Part shown: positions 12,811 through 24,062 of the stretch, piece after piece
Layout: every line of letters begins with the position of its first letter
Numbering within the stretch: position 1 is the first letter of the stretch
NCBI GenBank assembly: GCA_028641055.1
Contig: CM054062.1
Coordinates: 271,021,092-271,085,091 of the forward strand
Reading direction: 5' to 3'
Source of the DNA: Alopecurus myosuroides
Lineage: Eukaryota > Streptophyta > Magnoliopsida > Poales > Poaceae
DNA: 64,000 nucleotides
Program-made: the position numbers and the translations under genes
The notes under the pieces: model-generated
The model's database searches: none
Told to the model about the DNA's origin: nothing
What the model saw: the letters and a program-made list of their open reading frames with translations, nothing else

Positions 12811-13030
12811 CTACACACAATTTTAAGGTAGATTATGTTAGGTAACAGTGTGCAAAATTTTAAGATGCTCAAGTGTAACTTAGTGTAAGTAGCGTTTTCA
12901 AAACACAGAGGGGATGGAACATATAGAATGTTTTGGTAAATAGACATCTTAGTGACATGGTATTATTAAATTTTATGATCGGAGTACTGGCTAACGTACA
13001 TGCTAACTAAGGTCTCCTAAGGTCAGGATA

Positions 13031-13043
13031 GCTCTGATACCAA
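13031..13043 (-). other. Primer-binding site, initiator tRNA-Met type
   Basis: On the - strand TTGGTATCAGAGC follows the LTR end (CCTTACA) after 3 nt. This is the standard plant retrotransposon site complementary to the 3' end of initiator tRNA-Met. It fixes the element's orientation as minus and makes the right LTR the 5' one. Confidence 0.93.
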
Positions 13044-13046
13044 CTC

Positions 13047-16000
13047 TGTAAGGTCCCCCAGAACCACTGTTCAAGGACAGCTCCGATATGCATACATTCA
13101 CGATCCCAGATTACACCAGACCTGAACAACATATCAAGTTGGTACACAGATACAATATCCATTACACGATTTCACAAACACTTACAAAAGAGACATGGTC
13201 ACATGACCAAGTCCACACAACTGCCAAGCAGGGCAAACACACATCACACAAAGCGGAAGACCAACACACACAAAACATAGTAGAGCCCAAGTCACGCCTT
13301 AACCTATAGGTTGCTGACCGGGAGACGATCCTAGTTCGCAAGGCCATCAGCTCCATACTCCTCTTCATAGATCTCCTTCTGAGACTCCTTCTCGATGTCT
13401 GGCAAGTAAATACCAGGGACGAAACCAATATGAGTACATTTGAATGTACTCAGCAAGACACCCATCATGTAACTTACCAAATACAAGTATGCTTATATGG
13501 TGTAATAGGTAGGCTATACATAGGGTTCACTATGAATGATATATGAAAGATATATCATAGTTGATTTTGAAAATCTCTGTATCTTTGTTGAAGAAGATAC
13601 TTCAAAAGAAAATAATATAGTTTTCTTTCTCTTGTAGATATCACATGTACAAGAGGTTGTGTAAAACTTTTGTTAAAAGAAAGTTTTCTCTTTGCAAAAC
13701 TTCTTGTAAAAACAACTTCTGGCTTTTCATCATCAGTACCTCAAAGGTACAAAGTTCCTCCTTTCCCACACTTCACAAGTACAACTTCGTTTTGAAAACT
13801 CCTTGTTGAAAACATTGACACAATGCTAGCTACATGGCCATTCAACTGTCCATATCCGAGGACGCGGCTATTCCGAATAGTTTTACTCTGCACAGGTGTA
13901 CACATCCACCAGATTCAGTACATCCGCTGTGAACAACCACGGACTGTAACAACAGTATGTAAACACCAGATAACTGATCCTAACCATCCACTATGATCAA
14001 GATAGTAAATGGCTATCTCTTCAGTTGGGTATAATCTCCCCGGCACCAGGTCCCACTCCGCCACGGCAGAAGACCCAACTGTTGCATCCGGAGGAAAAAT
14101 TAATTCCACACTTTATATGCCTATTTGAATTCATGACTGGCGGCATTTCGGTTCGAGGGAAGTCACACCCTTATAGAAAATTGATATAGAACACTCACTA
14201 ACAAGAACAAACTTCAAGTTAAGCCCCGTGCCCATGTTGGGGTAAAGTGGCAGTACGGTAAAGGTTGTCCGACGAAGACTAGGTTATGTTTCATTTTTGA
14301 AAACACGTTTTCCCCAAAAATGACCACTTCAACAATCCTCCGGTGAGTAAGGCTTCGCCTTCCCACCGGGTTTTCCATAAACCCTTTGTTTTGCAAAAAC
14401 ATATTTTTAGGATGTCCATTAGGGACTTATACTTTTGAGTGGTAATAAATACCATATGGTGGCTATGGGCTTGGTAACACCAAGTATCAATTACTGGCAT
14501 AATAATGGTATATATAATATTAATAGTAGTAATAGTCACTCAAAAATAGTTTTTGGTAATAAAAGATTTGTAAAACTTTTCAGAGATAAATCATGCATGA
14601 TAGATAATGATAAGTGTAGTAGCAAGCATCAGGATGTCTTGCCTTGAAACTCTTAGTGTCCTTGGCCTTGTAGTAGTTTGAACTTGACGCACAGCTCCAC
14701 AACTGCTTCTTCTTCTCCTTCGTTTTCTAACGTCATAAAATAATATAAGACACACACTCAGAACTAAAGAACAAACAACTAAATCAAACAACACATACAT
14801 CAAGCAAACTTATACAAGCGCAATCACTCAAAAGATTATCGCGAAAACTACCTCGCCAACTCTCAGGGTACGAAACTGTCGTTAGACAAACATATGGTTG
14901 AGAAACCATATCCCACATCTTACATACCATATATGGAGTGGGTGTACCACTCTCATAATAAGATATTCAAGAATCTAAAAGTATAGCTTGTGGGCACAAA
15001 AAGTGAGGCTACTAAAATAATACAATCAATCAAATCAATACCCATGGCAGTGGGTATTAACAACACAGAAGCAATCATCACCAAACAAGTTCATGACTAA
15101 TATAGTGCATAGATAACAAGATACTGCTAAGCACAACAACAACACTAGCACAACAATAACATGAGTACAATACTCATGCTAAGGGGTGTACTCACACAAT
15201 TTCCAAACAACAAGCAAACACACCACAAATGAGTAGGCTAGTTATAGATAATGCTTATGTCTACTAAAAGTTAAGGAATCCATCAATCATGAAATAAACA
15301 AACAAACCAGTAGCTCAACCAAAGGTAACAAGTCATAGAACACAACCTACCACACAATCATTACAAGGGATGATAAAGCTAGAACATACATAACAACATG
15401 AGTCCACTAATAGCATTCTAGTATGAGAATTCTACACAAGCATGCCATAAGAAATAAAGAATTGTACAACCTATAGTCAACTAGCAACTCAAGAAGTCCT
15501 GGCTTAATAATAGAAGTAATAACATTCTAAACATACTAGAATAATTATACACTCATGAAAAAAGACAACAATACTAGAGCAACTCAAACAATCTAGTGGT
15601 GACACTAGTTCATCACTAGAGAAGCAAACAATGCTACAAGGATGCATGATACTAAACAAGCAAGGTTTGAAGGTAAAAACCTACTAACAGCACACAACAC
15701 CTTACACATGCTAGTAAGCAAAAACACTAAAATAATTCTATAAAAACATCTACTAAGCAAGCATCAATCCATTCTAGCAATACACGCTTTTCCAATTAAT
15801 TAAATAGCAAGCAACCAAGGTCCATGCTATACAACCTGTAGCTATGCACTCAATACAAGACCAAATAAATACTTCCAAAAATCCAAACGCTCAATGAAAA
15901 TCATTCAAAAATAATTTATCAATCACTAGGAAAACATTCTATTAGCAAACAATATTCAATTTACCAGACAATAGTGAAACACTCCTTAACATGATACCCC

Positions 16001-18979
16001 TAAGGGAATTTTATGTTAACAAATGAACCACAACTGAAAATACTAGTATTCACAAAGAAATACTAAACACTTCAACCAAACAAGTAAAACAAACAACCAT
16101 TTTCCTTGGTGGAAAATACTAGACAAACATATAGTAATGCATGCTATTTTCACATAAGTGTATGGTTGGGGATTTGCATCCCTAACCAAAATGAAACGGG
16201 ACCAGTGGGTTATGGTCCCACAAATACCAAGGCATCTAGAGGTAACAAAGACTCTGGTCACACATGAGAAGATTAATATAACAAAGCAATCAATACAAGA
16301 CTATTCATACTAGTGAAAACAAGCAACAAATGTTACACATGCTTTGCTATAAAATAAGGTGCAAGCTAACAGAGATAATAACATCAAAATAACAGTACCA
16401 AAATGGTACTGGACTCAACTCAAGCACAACACAATTTAGGTAAAACAAATCTACCAAGATTGGTTCACGCAATAATCAAATAATAATACTAGGAAAATAA
16501 CAAATTCTACTCTATTTCTATTTGACTTTCCAAGCATGCACACACTTTATAAGGTAGTTATATTGCAATAAAAAAACTAATAACAAGTGAAAACACATCT
16601 TGACATGCTAGGAACAAAGATCCACTCATTCGAACATTTTAATTCAAACAAATACACACAGAAATAAGAAAACGGAAAAGGTGTTGTTTCTAGTTTTGCT
16701 CACCAAAAACAATCTAGGGCTCAAAAAATTATGCCGAGCTAGGATTAGATAGATATAGTCATATGAAAACTCTTCCAATTGGATTCACCTAAAAAATCAT
16801 TTTTAAACTCATTCTAAAAATCCTAGAAAAGCCTACTGTCCATTTACCAAAATGGATGGCATTTCCATATGGTAACTCACCTTTGTGTGAGGACAAGTCC
16901 TATGGATAGATCTATTCAAAGGCTACTCAAAACAATTGTATTTGGCCAAAAAGGATACAGATTCAAAAAGTTAAGCTAAAAACATTTTTACAGACACTCT
17001 GTGGCAAAACAGATATTGTGACAAAAAATAAAAGTCAAAGCGTAGATCTACCAAGCTTATGTGGTTAAGAAAACATATATCTAGTGCCAAGAAATTTGGT
17101 TGATTTTATTTTGCATTAAAATTATTTTTCACAACGCAAAAGTAACAAGCATATTTCTTTAACAAATTAAAAAGAAAAGAAAACAGAGAGACGGGCTGGC
17201 TTCAAACGAGCGCGGCCCAACAAGGCAGCAGGCGTGGCCCAAGCGCACTGCGCGCGCGGCCAGGGCGGGAACCGCGCGATTCAACGGGAGCCGCCGATCT
17301 CCGGATCGACACTCCCGGCGCTCTCTTCCTCCTCTCTTATCCTCTCTCTCTCATCCCGACAGGCACGACGACGGCGGGGCCAGGGCGCTCACCGTGGACG
17401 AGGGGAAGGGGCGGCGCGGGCTTGAGAGGGCTGCAAGGTGGTAGGCGGGGTCGGGGGGCGCGGCTCGAGCGCTGGGCGCGGATCCAGGAGGCAGTGCTCG
17501 GTGGCGCCCGCGGCTGCGACCGTGGACGGCGACGAGGTTTCCTGCGAAAAAGAGGGCAAGGGAGGGGTCAGGGAGAGTCAGAGGGACATGGGGAGTCCAG
17601 CAGGGGTGATGAGGAGGGATGGGAGGGCTCGGGAAGGAGGGCATCACCTCGGGCTACTGGCGGTGACCGTCGGGGTCTAGAGCTCGTGCTCGCTTTTCAG
17701 GGGCCAGGGCTCGGCTTGTCCTTGCTAGGGGAGCTTGTGGGAGTGTGAGGGAGGGTAGTGGCGAAAGGGATAGGGCTATGGTGGCTTATAGCCGTGGTTA
17801 TGAGGGCAAGGGCATGGTGGGGCTCGGTTTCATGCCAATGGATGGCATTGGGTGTGCTCAAGGTTTTTTTTGGACAAAGCACAAGCAAGGAATGGTGCCA
17901 AGGGTCAAGACCAACAAGGGGGAATTCAAATCTTGGCCTTTGGAGGCTAGGGAAGCCAAGGCCAAGACCAAGACCAAAAGGTCAAGGTATGGAGGCCCAT
18001 ACCTAGCCACCTCATCATGCTCCCTCTCTCTTCTCTCCCTAGTTATCTTCCTCTACAAGGTTTTCTAGAAGAAAGCTAAATCATCCTAGGTAGAGTACAA
18101 TTAGCAATGATTCGAAATGGCAAAGTGGTGTTTCCAAATTTTAAAAAAAACTAAAAGAAAACTCTGTCCAAAAATGTATCTGCCACTGTTCAAAAATTCA
18201 GTTAACACTTAGGATTTTTTCTAAGTGTTGGAAACAGTGAAAAGAGCAAAAAGTTTGGATTGTTTTCAGGGACCAAATGGTTTCCAAAATTTGTTTTCAA
18301 GGTTGGAGCTTGTTAAACATGTTATAAAATTGCAGGAACATATTTTGAAAACAAATTTGAAATAATTTAAGGCTATGAAAACAATGTGGAAAAATGTGTA
18401 CTTTCTGTTTTTCTGTGTTTTCCAAAAATGCCTTTTTCTGCCTTATTTTTATTGCACAAAGACAACAAGCAAAAGATCATTCTTGTTAATCCAAAAATCA
18501 AACCAAGCTTATGGAGTTGTAGTCCATATATCAAGGAACGATTAAAAGTCAAGAAAACATAAAATAACATTTTATAGCCTAGTGAAAACAAAGGTAGAAA
18601 ACATGTACTTGGCTATATTTTTAGGGAATAGTTTCTATAGAAAACTTAAAAGAAAACTTCCATAAATCATTTTGAATTCTTGTTTTCTTGGATCCAACAA
18701 AGATAAAAGTTTATTTTAAGATTCAAACAAGAATGATCCAAGTCTTGGAATAAAAATCCACTCAAGTAACATCTGGGAAAACAACAGGAAAATTTATAGA
18801 ATTGTTTTCAGGAAAAATTTCATATTGGTTTTAAAATGAAACAAGACTTGCATTGCAAAAATGATTAAGATCATAAACACATGTTAGTTCAAACAATCCT
18901 GTTTGTTAGAAAAAAAATTGTTGGCCCTCATTTTTGTCTTCTTGAACACAGTACAAAATCCAAAAACTGGGCTGTGACA
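13047..18979 (-). repeat. LARD-like element 5' LTR
   Basis: This is the upstream LTR in element orientation, so it would carry the active promoter. It has the same internal layout as the 3' copy, with the GC-rich block at about 17200-17730. It is nearly full-length relative to its partner (5,933 versus 5,925 bp), with scattered substitutions and small indels. Confidence 0.92.
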
Positions 18980-18984
18980 TCACT
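18980..18984. other. Target-site duplication TCACT, right copy
   Basis: Matches 4064-4068 exactly and directly follows the TGTGACA terminus. Removing the element plus one copy restores the continuous gag reading on either side. Confidence 0.95.
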
Positions 18985-19399
18985 AATGCTCAAATGCCCC
19001 ATTCATGAGCTCCCTGGTAATATTGTTCTTAATAATTTCTATGCAAGGCTTTCTCTTCATGATAAGGATTTATTGGATGCTTCTTGTTCTAGATCCTTTA
19101 CACGTATGAAGGATGAAGCTAAATGGGATCTTCTTGACCGTATTCAAGAAAACACTGAAGGATGGGAGAATGACAAAGGTAGAAAGTCAGGTATAAACTA
19201 TGATTATGAATGCATTAAAACTTTTATGTCATCCGATGATTTTCATAATGTTAGTATTGTTTATGATATTGATTCTCAAGTTGTTGCAAACTTATATAAG
19301 GCTTTTTCTTCTTATATTGATATTCCCCAAAAGGAATGGGATAAGTACCATGCACCTTATAAAGATATTGTTAATTGTGTTCCTGCTAGAGATATATAA
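18985..19399 (+). pseudogene. Athila gag, second part
   Basis: The gag frame resumes right after the LARD-like insertion with LKCPIHELPGNIVLNNFYAR, then SLHDKDLLDASCSRSF and KWDLLDRIQENTEGWE. These are typical Athila capsid phrases, and the frame stays open to a TAA at 19397-19399. An apparent upstream start at 18881 belongs to the inserted LTR and is spurious. No zinc knuckle is visible before the protease; the frame continues after the stop with a further gag-pro linker. Confidence 0.82.
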
Positions 19400-19420
19400 G
19401 TTCATACCATTGATTTTATT

Positions 19421-20575
19421 GTGCCCGAACCTTATATTGAGAAAATTCCTTTCCCTGCTAAGGTTAAAGAACATTCTATGTTAGCTAGTGTGGTTAATAA
19501 AAGTGCAAGGAAACCTATAGAACCCGAGGAACAAATAACTGTAGAACCTACAATAGCAATAGTAAAGGACCTTGTTTCTGAAAATGTAGAAGAGGGTCAC
19601 ATTATATTTTGTGAAGATGCTTCTAATATTGTCTCTCGTCCTAGTAAATCTAGGAAACCCAGTGTTCTTGTGCTAGCTGTTAGGATAGGTGATCATTGCT
19701 ATTATGGTTTGTGTGATACTGGTGCTAGTTCTAGTGCTATTCCTTATGAGCTTTATAAAGAAATCATGCATGAAATTGGTTCTTGTGAACTTGAAGACAT
19801 TGATGTGATTATTCAACTTGCTAATAGGGAAACTGTTTCTCTGATTGGTATTGTTAGAGATGTGGAGGTCTTATGTGGTAAAACTAAATATCCTGATGAT
19901 TTTCTAGTACTAGGCACTTCTGCTAGTGATACTTTTCCTATTATATTTGGTAGACCTTTCTCAAACATTTGTGGTGTTGTTATAGATTTTAAAAAGGAGA
20001 AAATCCTTACAAAGTTTGATGGAGAGTCTTATGAATTTAATTTCTCCAAATTTGCTAAAGCACCTTATGAAGCTGAATTACCTAATGAGAATTATAGAGT
20101 TGAAAAATTGGTTGCTATTGCTCTTGATCCTCACAATACTTTGCAACAATACATGGAAGACCACGAAAGTGATGTCTTTATGGAAGAAAGAAATGAAATT
20201 GACGAGATTTTCCTACATCAGCCAGTGATGCTGAAACATAATTTACTGGTGGAAGACTTGGGTGCCACATTACCACCCAAGGAGGATCCTATTTTTTATT
20301 TAAAGCCTTTGACTAACAATATTAAATATGCTCATATTGATGATAAGAAATTATATCTTATTATTATTAGTTCTAAACTTTCTGGTAAAGAAGAGGAGAG
20401 ATTATTGGGAATATTGAGGAAACACGGAGGTGCTATTGGTTATACTCTCTATAATTTGAAGGGGATTTCTCCTACTATATGCCAACATGCTATTAATATT
20501 GAACCTGATGCAAAGCTAGTTGTTGAACATCAACGCCGTTTAAATCCTAAGATGAAGGATGTGGTAAGAAATTAG
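19421..20575 (+). pseudogene. Athila protease and RT N-terminal region
   Basis: This 384-codon open segment continues the gag-pol frame after the stop at 19397. The aspartic protease is recognised by CDTGASSSAIPYELYKEI (the D-T-G active site, about residue 100) and the later FPIIFGRPF. The second half is the linker into reverse transcriptase, ending with INIEPDAKLVVEHQRRLNP, the usual start of the Athila RT domain. It ends at a TAG (20573-20575); the next codons continue in frame (VLKLLDAGIIYPIAD), so the stop is a nonsense mutation and not a gene end. Confidence 0.85.
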
Positions 20576-21100
20576 GTATTAAAACTCCTAGATGCTGGTA
20601 TTATTTATCCTATTGCTGATAATAGATGGGTTAGTCATGTGCATTGTGTCCCTAAGAAAGGAGGGATGAGTTTTGTGCCAAATGAAAATAATGAACTTAT
20701 TCCTCAAAGCGTAGTGGTTGGTTATAGGATGTGTATTGATTTTAGGAAGGTTAACAGAGTTACTAAGAAAGATCATTATCCTTTGCCTTTTATTGATCAA
20801 ATGTTAGAAAGGTTGTCTAAGAAAAATCACTTTTGCTTTCTTGATAGTTATTCTGGGTTCTCTCAAATTGCTGTTAGGAAGCCTGATCAAGAGAAAACAA
20901 CTTTCACTTTCCCTTACGGAACTTATGCTTATAGACGTATGCCTTTTGGTTTATGTAATACTCCTGCAACTTTTCAAAGATGCATGTATGCTATCTTTCA
21001 TGGTTTTTGTGAAGAAATTGTGGAAGTCTTCATGGACGATTTCTCCGTCTATGGAACTTCTTTTGATAATTGTTTGCACAATCTTGATAAAGTTTTGTAG
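20576..21100 (+). pseudogene. Athila reverse transcriptase (broken)
   Basis: The RT domain is readable from LLDAGIIYPIADNRWVSHVH through [35 protein letters not shown] and [19 protein letters not shown] to the catalytic box [10 protein letters not shown] (FMDD, normal for this lineage). A TAG at 21098-21100 interrupts the palm/thumb region; it lies where glutamine is usual, so a C-to-T change is likely. The domain continues after it ([13 protein letters not shown]) until a frameshift near 21180. Confidence 0.88.
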
Positions 21101-21180
21101 AGATGTGAGGAGACTAATCTTGTTCTTAATTGGGAGAAATTCCATTTTATGGTTAATGAAGGAATTGTTCTTGGACATTT

Positions 21181-22595
21181 CTGAAAGAGGTATTGAAGTT
21201 GATAGATCTAAAGTTGAAGCCATTGAGAAAATGCCCTGTCCCAGGGATGTAAAAGGTATTCGTAGTATTCTTGGTCATGTTGGTTTCTATAGAAGGTTTA
21301 TTAAAGATTTCTCTAAAATACCAAAGCCTCTTACTAATCTTCTTCAAAAGGATGCACCTTTTTCTTTTGATGAAGATTCTAAAGAAGCTTTTGAAATTTT
21401 AAAGAAGGCTTTAATATCTTCCCCTATTGTTCAACCCCCTGATTGGAATTTACCGTTTGAAATTATGTGTGATGCTAGTGATTATGTTGTAGGTGCTTTT
21501 CTTGGACATCGGGTAGATAAGAAGTTAAATGTTATTCATTATGCTAGTAAAACTCTTAATGCTGCTCAAAAGAATTATGCTACCACTGAGAAAGAGTTCC
21601 TAGCTGTAGTTTTTGCTTCTGATAAATTTAGGCAGTATATTGTTCATTCTAAAGTTACTATTCATACTGATCATGCTGCTATTAAATATGCTAAGCCTAG
21701 GCTTATTAGATGGGTGCTTCTCTTACAAGAGTTTGATTTACATATTGTGGATAGGAAGGGTGCTGAAAATCCTGTTGCTGATAATTTGTCTAGATTAGAA
21801 AATATCTCTGATGATCCTATTCCTGTTAATGATAGTTTTCCTAATGAACAGTTTGCTGCAATAAAAGTGAGCTCTCAAGAGAGTCCATGGTATGCTGATT
21901 TTGCTAAATTTATTGTTTCCAAGTATTTGCCTCCTACCTTTACAGCTCAGCAAAGAAGAAAATTCTTCTATGATTTGAGGCATTATTTTTGGGATGACCC
22001 ACACTTATATAAAGAAGGTGTTGATGGTATTATGCGAAGATGTGTTCCTGAAAATGAACAACGAGAGATATTGAGAAAATGTCATAGTAGTGCTTATGGA
22101 GGACATCACGCAGGAGATAGAACTGCACATAAGGTTCTACAATCAGGTTTTTATTGGCCTACTCTCTTCAAAGATGCTAGAAAGTTTATTTTATCTTGTG
22201 ATCAATGTCAAAGGGTTGGAAATATTTTTAGACGTAATGAAATGCCTATGAATTATTCTCTTGTTATTGAACCGTTTGATTGTTGGGGTTTTGACTTTAT
22301 GGGTCCTTTCCCTCCTTCACAAGGCTACACTCATATTCTTGTTGCTATTGATTATGTTACTAAATGGGTAGAAGCTATACCTACTAAAAGTGCTGATGGT
22401 GAAACCTCATTAAAAATGCTTAAAGACATTATTTTCCCTAGGTTTGTTGTGCCTAGATATCTTATGACTGATGGTAGTTCTCATTTTATTCATGGTGGTT
22501 TTAGAAAGACTCTTTCTAAATATGATGTTAATCATATAATTTCCTCACCCTATCATCCTCAAACTAGTGGGCAAGTAGAATTATCAAATAGATAA
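21181..22595 (+). pseudogene. Athila RNase H and integrase (broken)
   Basis: After the frameshift near 21180 the frame is open for about 470 codons. It covers the RT thumb ([19 protein letters not shown]), RNase H ([39 protein letters not shown]) and integrase. The integrase zinc finger reads GGHHAGD...CDQCQ. Core residues are the D in FDFMGPFP, the D in MTDGSSHF and the E in SGQVELSNR. RNase H reads [13 protein letters not shown], where relatives have several more residues before KPRLIRW, so a short in-frame deletion is likely. A TAA at 22593-22595 ends the open segment within integrase. A start at 20841 in this frame is not real. Confidence 0.88.
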
Positions 22596-23164
22596 ATCAA
22601 ATCTATCTTGCAAAAGACTGTTGAAAAATCTAAAAAAATTGGGCTAGGAAATTAAATGATGCTCTGTGGGCTTATAGAACTGCTTATAAAAATCCCATGG
22701 GCATGTCTCCTTATAAAATGGTTTATGGAAAAGCTTGTCACTTGCCCCTAGAATTAGAACACAAAGCTTATTGGGCAGTGAGAGACCTAAATAGAGATTT
22801 TAAACTTGCTGGTGAGAAAAGGTTGCTTGACTTAAGTTCTTTATATGAATGGAGGAGTGAAGCATATGAAAATTCTAAGCTCTTTAAAGACAAAGTTAAA
22901 AGGTGGCACGATAAGAGAATTATTAAAAGAGAGTGTCATGTTAGCGAGAAAGTGCTATTGTATAGGTCTCGTCTCAGATTTTTTGCAGGAAAATTACTCT
23001 CGAGATGGGAAGGACCTTTTGTTATCGAAGAGGTATATCGTTCGGGGGCAATTAAAATTGTTTCCCTTGAAGACAACACTTCAGAAGTGGTGAATGGACA
23101 AAGTCTCAAGCATTATATTTCTAGAGATCCTTATAAAAAAATGTTCATTGTATTCGAGCCATGA
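22596..23164 (+). pseudogene. Athila integrase C-terminal region
   Basis: After the TAA at 22593 the reading continues (IKSILQKTVEK) and shifts frame in an A-run near 22636. From 22697 it reads GMSPYKMVYGKACHLPLELE, then AYWAVRDLN..., the conserved integrase C-terminus of Athila elements, ending with a chromodomain-less tail (SRWEGPFVIEEVYRSGAIKI) and a normal stop at 23162-23164. This is the true 3' end of pol. Confidence 0.85.
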
Positions 23165-23317
23165 TCCCGGAGGAATTTATTAGGAAGCATATTTCAGAAA
23201 CTGCAGAGTCAGTTTTCGAATAGGTATCAGTTTTAGTAAGAAAATGTTCGCGAATCATCTTCCAACTTTTATTTTTATTGTTTTTGGAAAATATGAAAAA
23301 TTATGAGCCTGAAACAA

Positions 23318-23468
23318 GGCGGAGACGGAGCCTGGAGGCTCCTCACCATGCCCAGGCGCGGGCCTACCCCTGGCCGCGCCTGGCTATGGTGAGGACGCCT
23401 TGGAGTCCGTCTCCGACCCGTTTTCACCCAGAACTTTCCTTCCGTTATAATTTTTTTTGCTATATAAT
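23318..23468 (+). promoter_or_regulatory. GC hairpin and TATA box before the post-pol ORF
   Basis: At about 23342-23392 an inverted repeat has arms CTCACCAT..CCAGGCGCGG and CCGCGCCTGG..ATGGTGAG around a short loop. About 70 bp later TATATAAT (23461-23468) stands about 95 bp before the ATG of the coiled-coil ORF. Both Athila LTRs carry a similar but decayed inverted repeat (2309-2359 and 26069-26120), followed by ATCCCC(C/T) wording like that after this TATA box. I infer an LTR-derived internal promoter for a separate transcript. Confidence 0.45.
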
Positions 23469-23561
23469 CCCCCGGACCCCCGAGGTCCGTATATCGTTTT
23501 CTCGTCGTGTTTCTGTTTCGAGCTGTTTCCGCCAGGTTACATCTTCAGATCTAGAGCCACA

Positions 23562-24062
23562 ATGTCCTCTCGTGGATCTCCCAAAGACAGTTTCTTTGAG
23601 AACATCGTAAACCCGTACATGAACGAGTTGAAGATGCATCCCAAGGAATTGCTGGTCAAGGACGGGAATGTGCAGATTGAAGATGTTTGGGGCCCTAAAG
23701 GAGAAGGAAGTCTGGAAGTTAGGATGGAAGAATTGAAGCAAGAAGTCTTTAGGTACAAGAAGATGGTGGAGCGTGAAGTTGAGATCATCCACAGGATAAA
23801 CACAGAACAAATCACTGAATACAAGAGGGAGAATTTGAAGCTTTGGGAATAGATTTTCTCACTCACCAAGACCACCAATGATTTGCAAGCACAACTCTAT
23901 GATGTGCAGAACCAGAACTGTGAGTATGAGAACAGGTTTAAACGTATAAGCTCTGCTACTAGTTTCAAGATGTTGGAGACCAGGACATCATTTGTGGATG
24001 CAGAGCCTTTACCTTGGAAGACCGAGGATGAGAAGGATTCACCACCACCACCAAAGAAATAA
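23562..24062 (+). pseudogene. Coiled-coil ORF in the env position of Athila
   Basis: The ATG at 23562 opens a 167-codon frame (MSSRGSPKDSFFENIVNPYM...) with one internal TAG at codon 97 (23850-23852). After it the frame continues to TAA at 24060-24062. The protein is hydrophilic, with MNELKMHPKELLVKDGN, then long heptad-like helices (EELKQEVFRYKKMVEREVEI), and ends PPPPKK. I see no signal peptide, no membrane segment and no glycoprotein features, so it is not an envelope protein by sequence. Similar small ORFs follow pol in grass Athila relatives; their role is unknown to me. A likely own promoter lies just upstream. Confidence 0.6.

Larger units (their letters stand above)
4069..18979 (-). 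mobile_element. LARD-like LTR retrotransposon with 5.9-kb LTRs
   Basis: The element is 14,911 bp long on the - strand. Its LTRs are 5,925 bp (4069-9993) and 5,933 bp (13047-18979), and the internal region is only 3,053 bp. In its own orientation the termini are TGTCACA(G/C)CCC and GGGGACCTTACA. An initiator-tRNA-Met primer site and a polypurine tract sit at the correct internal edges, and it is flanked by TCACT repeats. LTRs nearly twice as long as the internal domain, with no pol, is the layout of LARDs (such as Sukkula of barley), which are non-autonomous gypsy derivatives. Only a zinc-knuckle remnant and an unassigned coiled-coil ORF are visible inside. It must have been moved by proteins from another element. 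Confidence 0.9.

Noticed and set aside
20841..21180. Apparent start of a 584-codon ORF at 20841
   Set aside because: Its first 110 codons lie in a wrong frame over the real RT; only the part after the frameshift near 21180 is RNase H/integrase.
23562..24062. Envelope protein gene in Athila
   Set aside because: The position fits, but there is no signal peptide, membrane segment or glycoprotein feature; the protein is a hydrophilic coiled coil.
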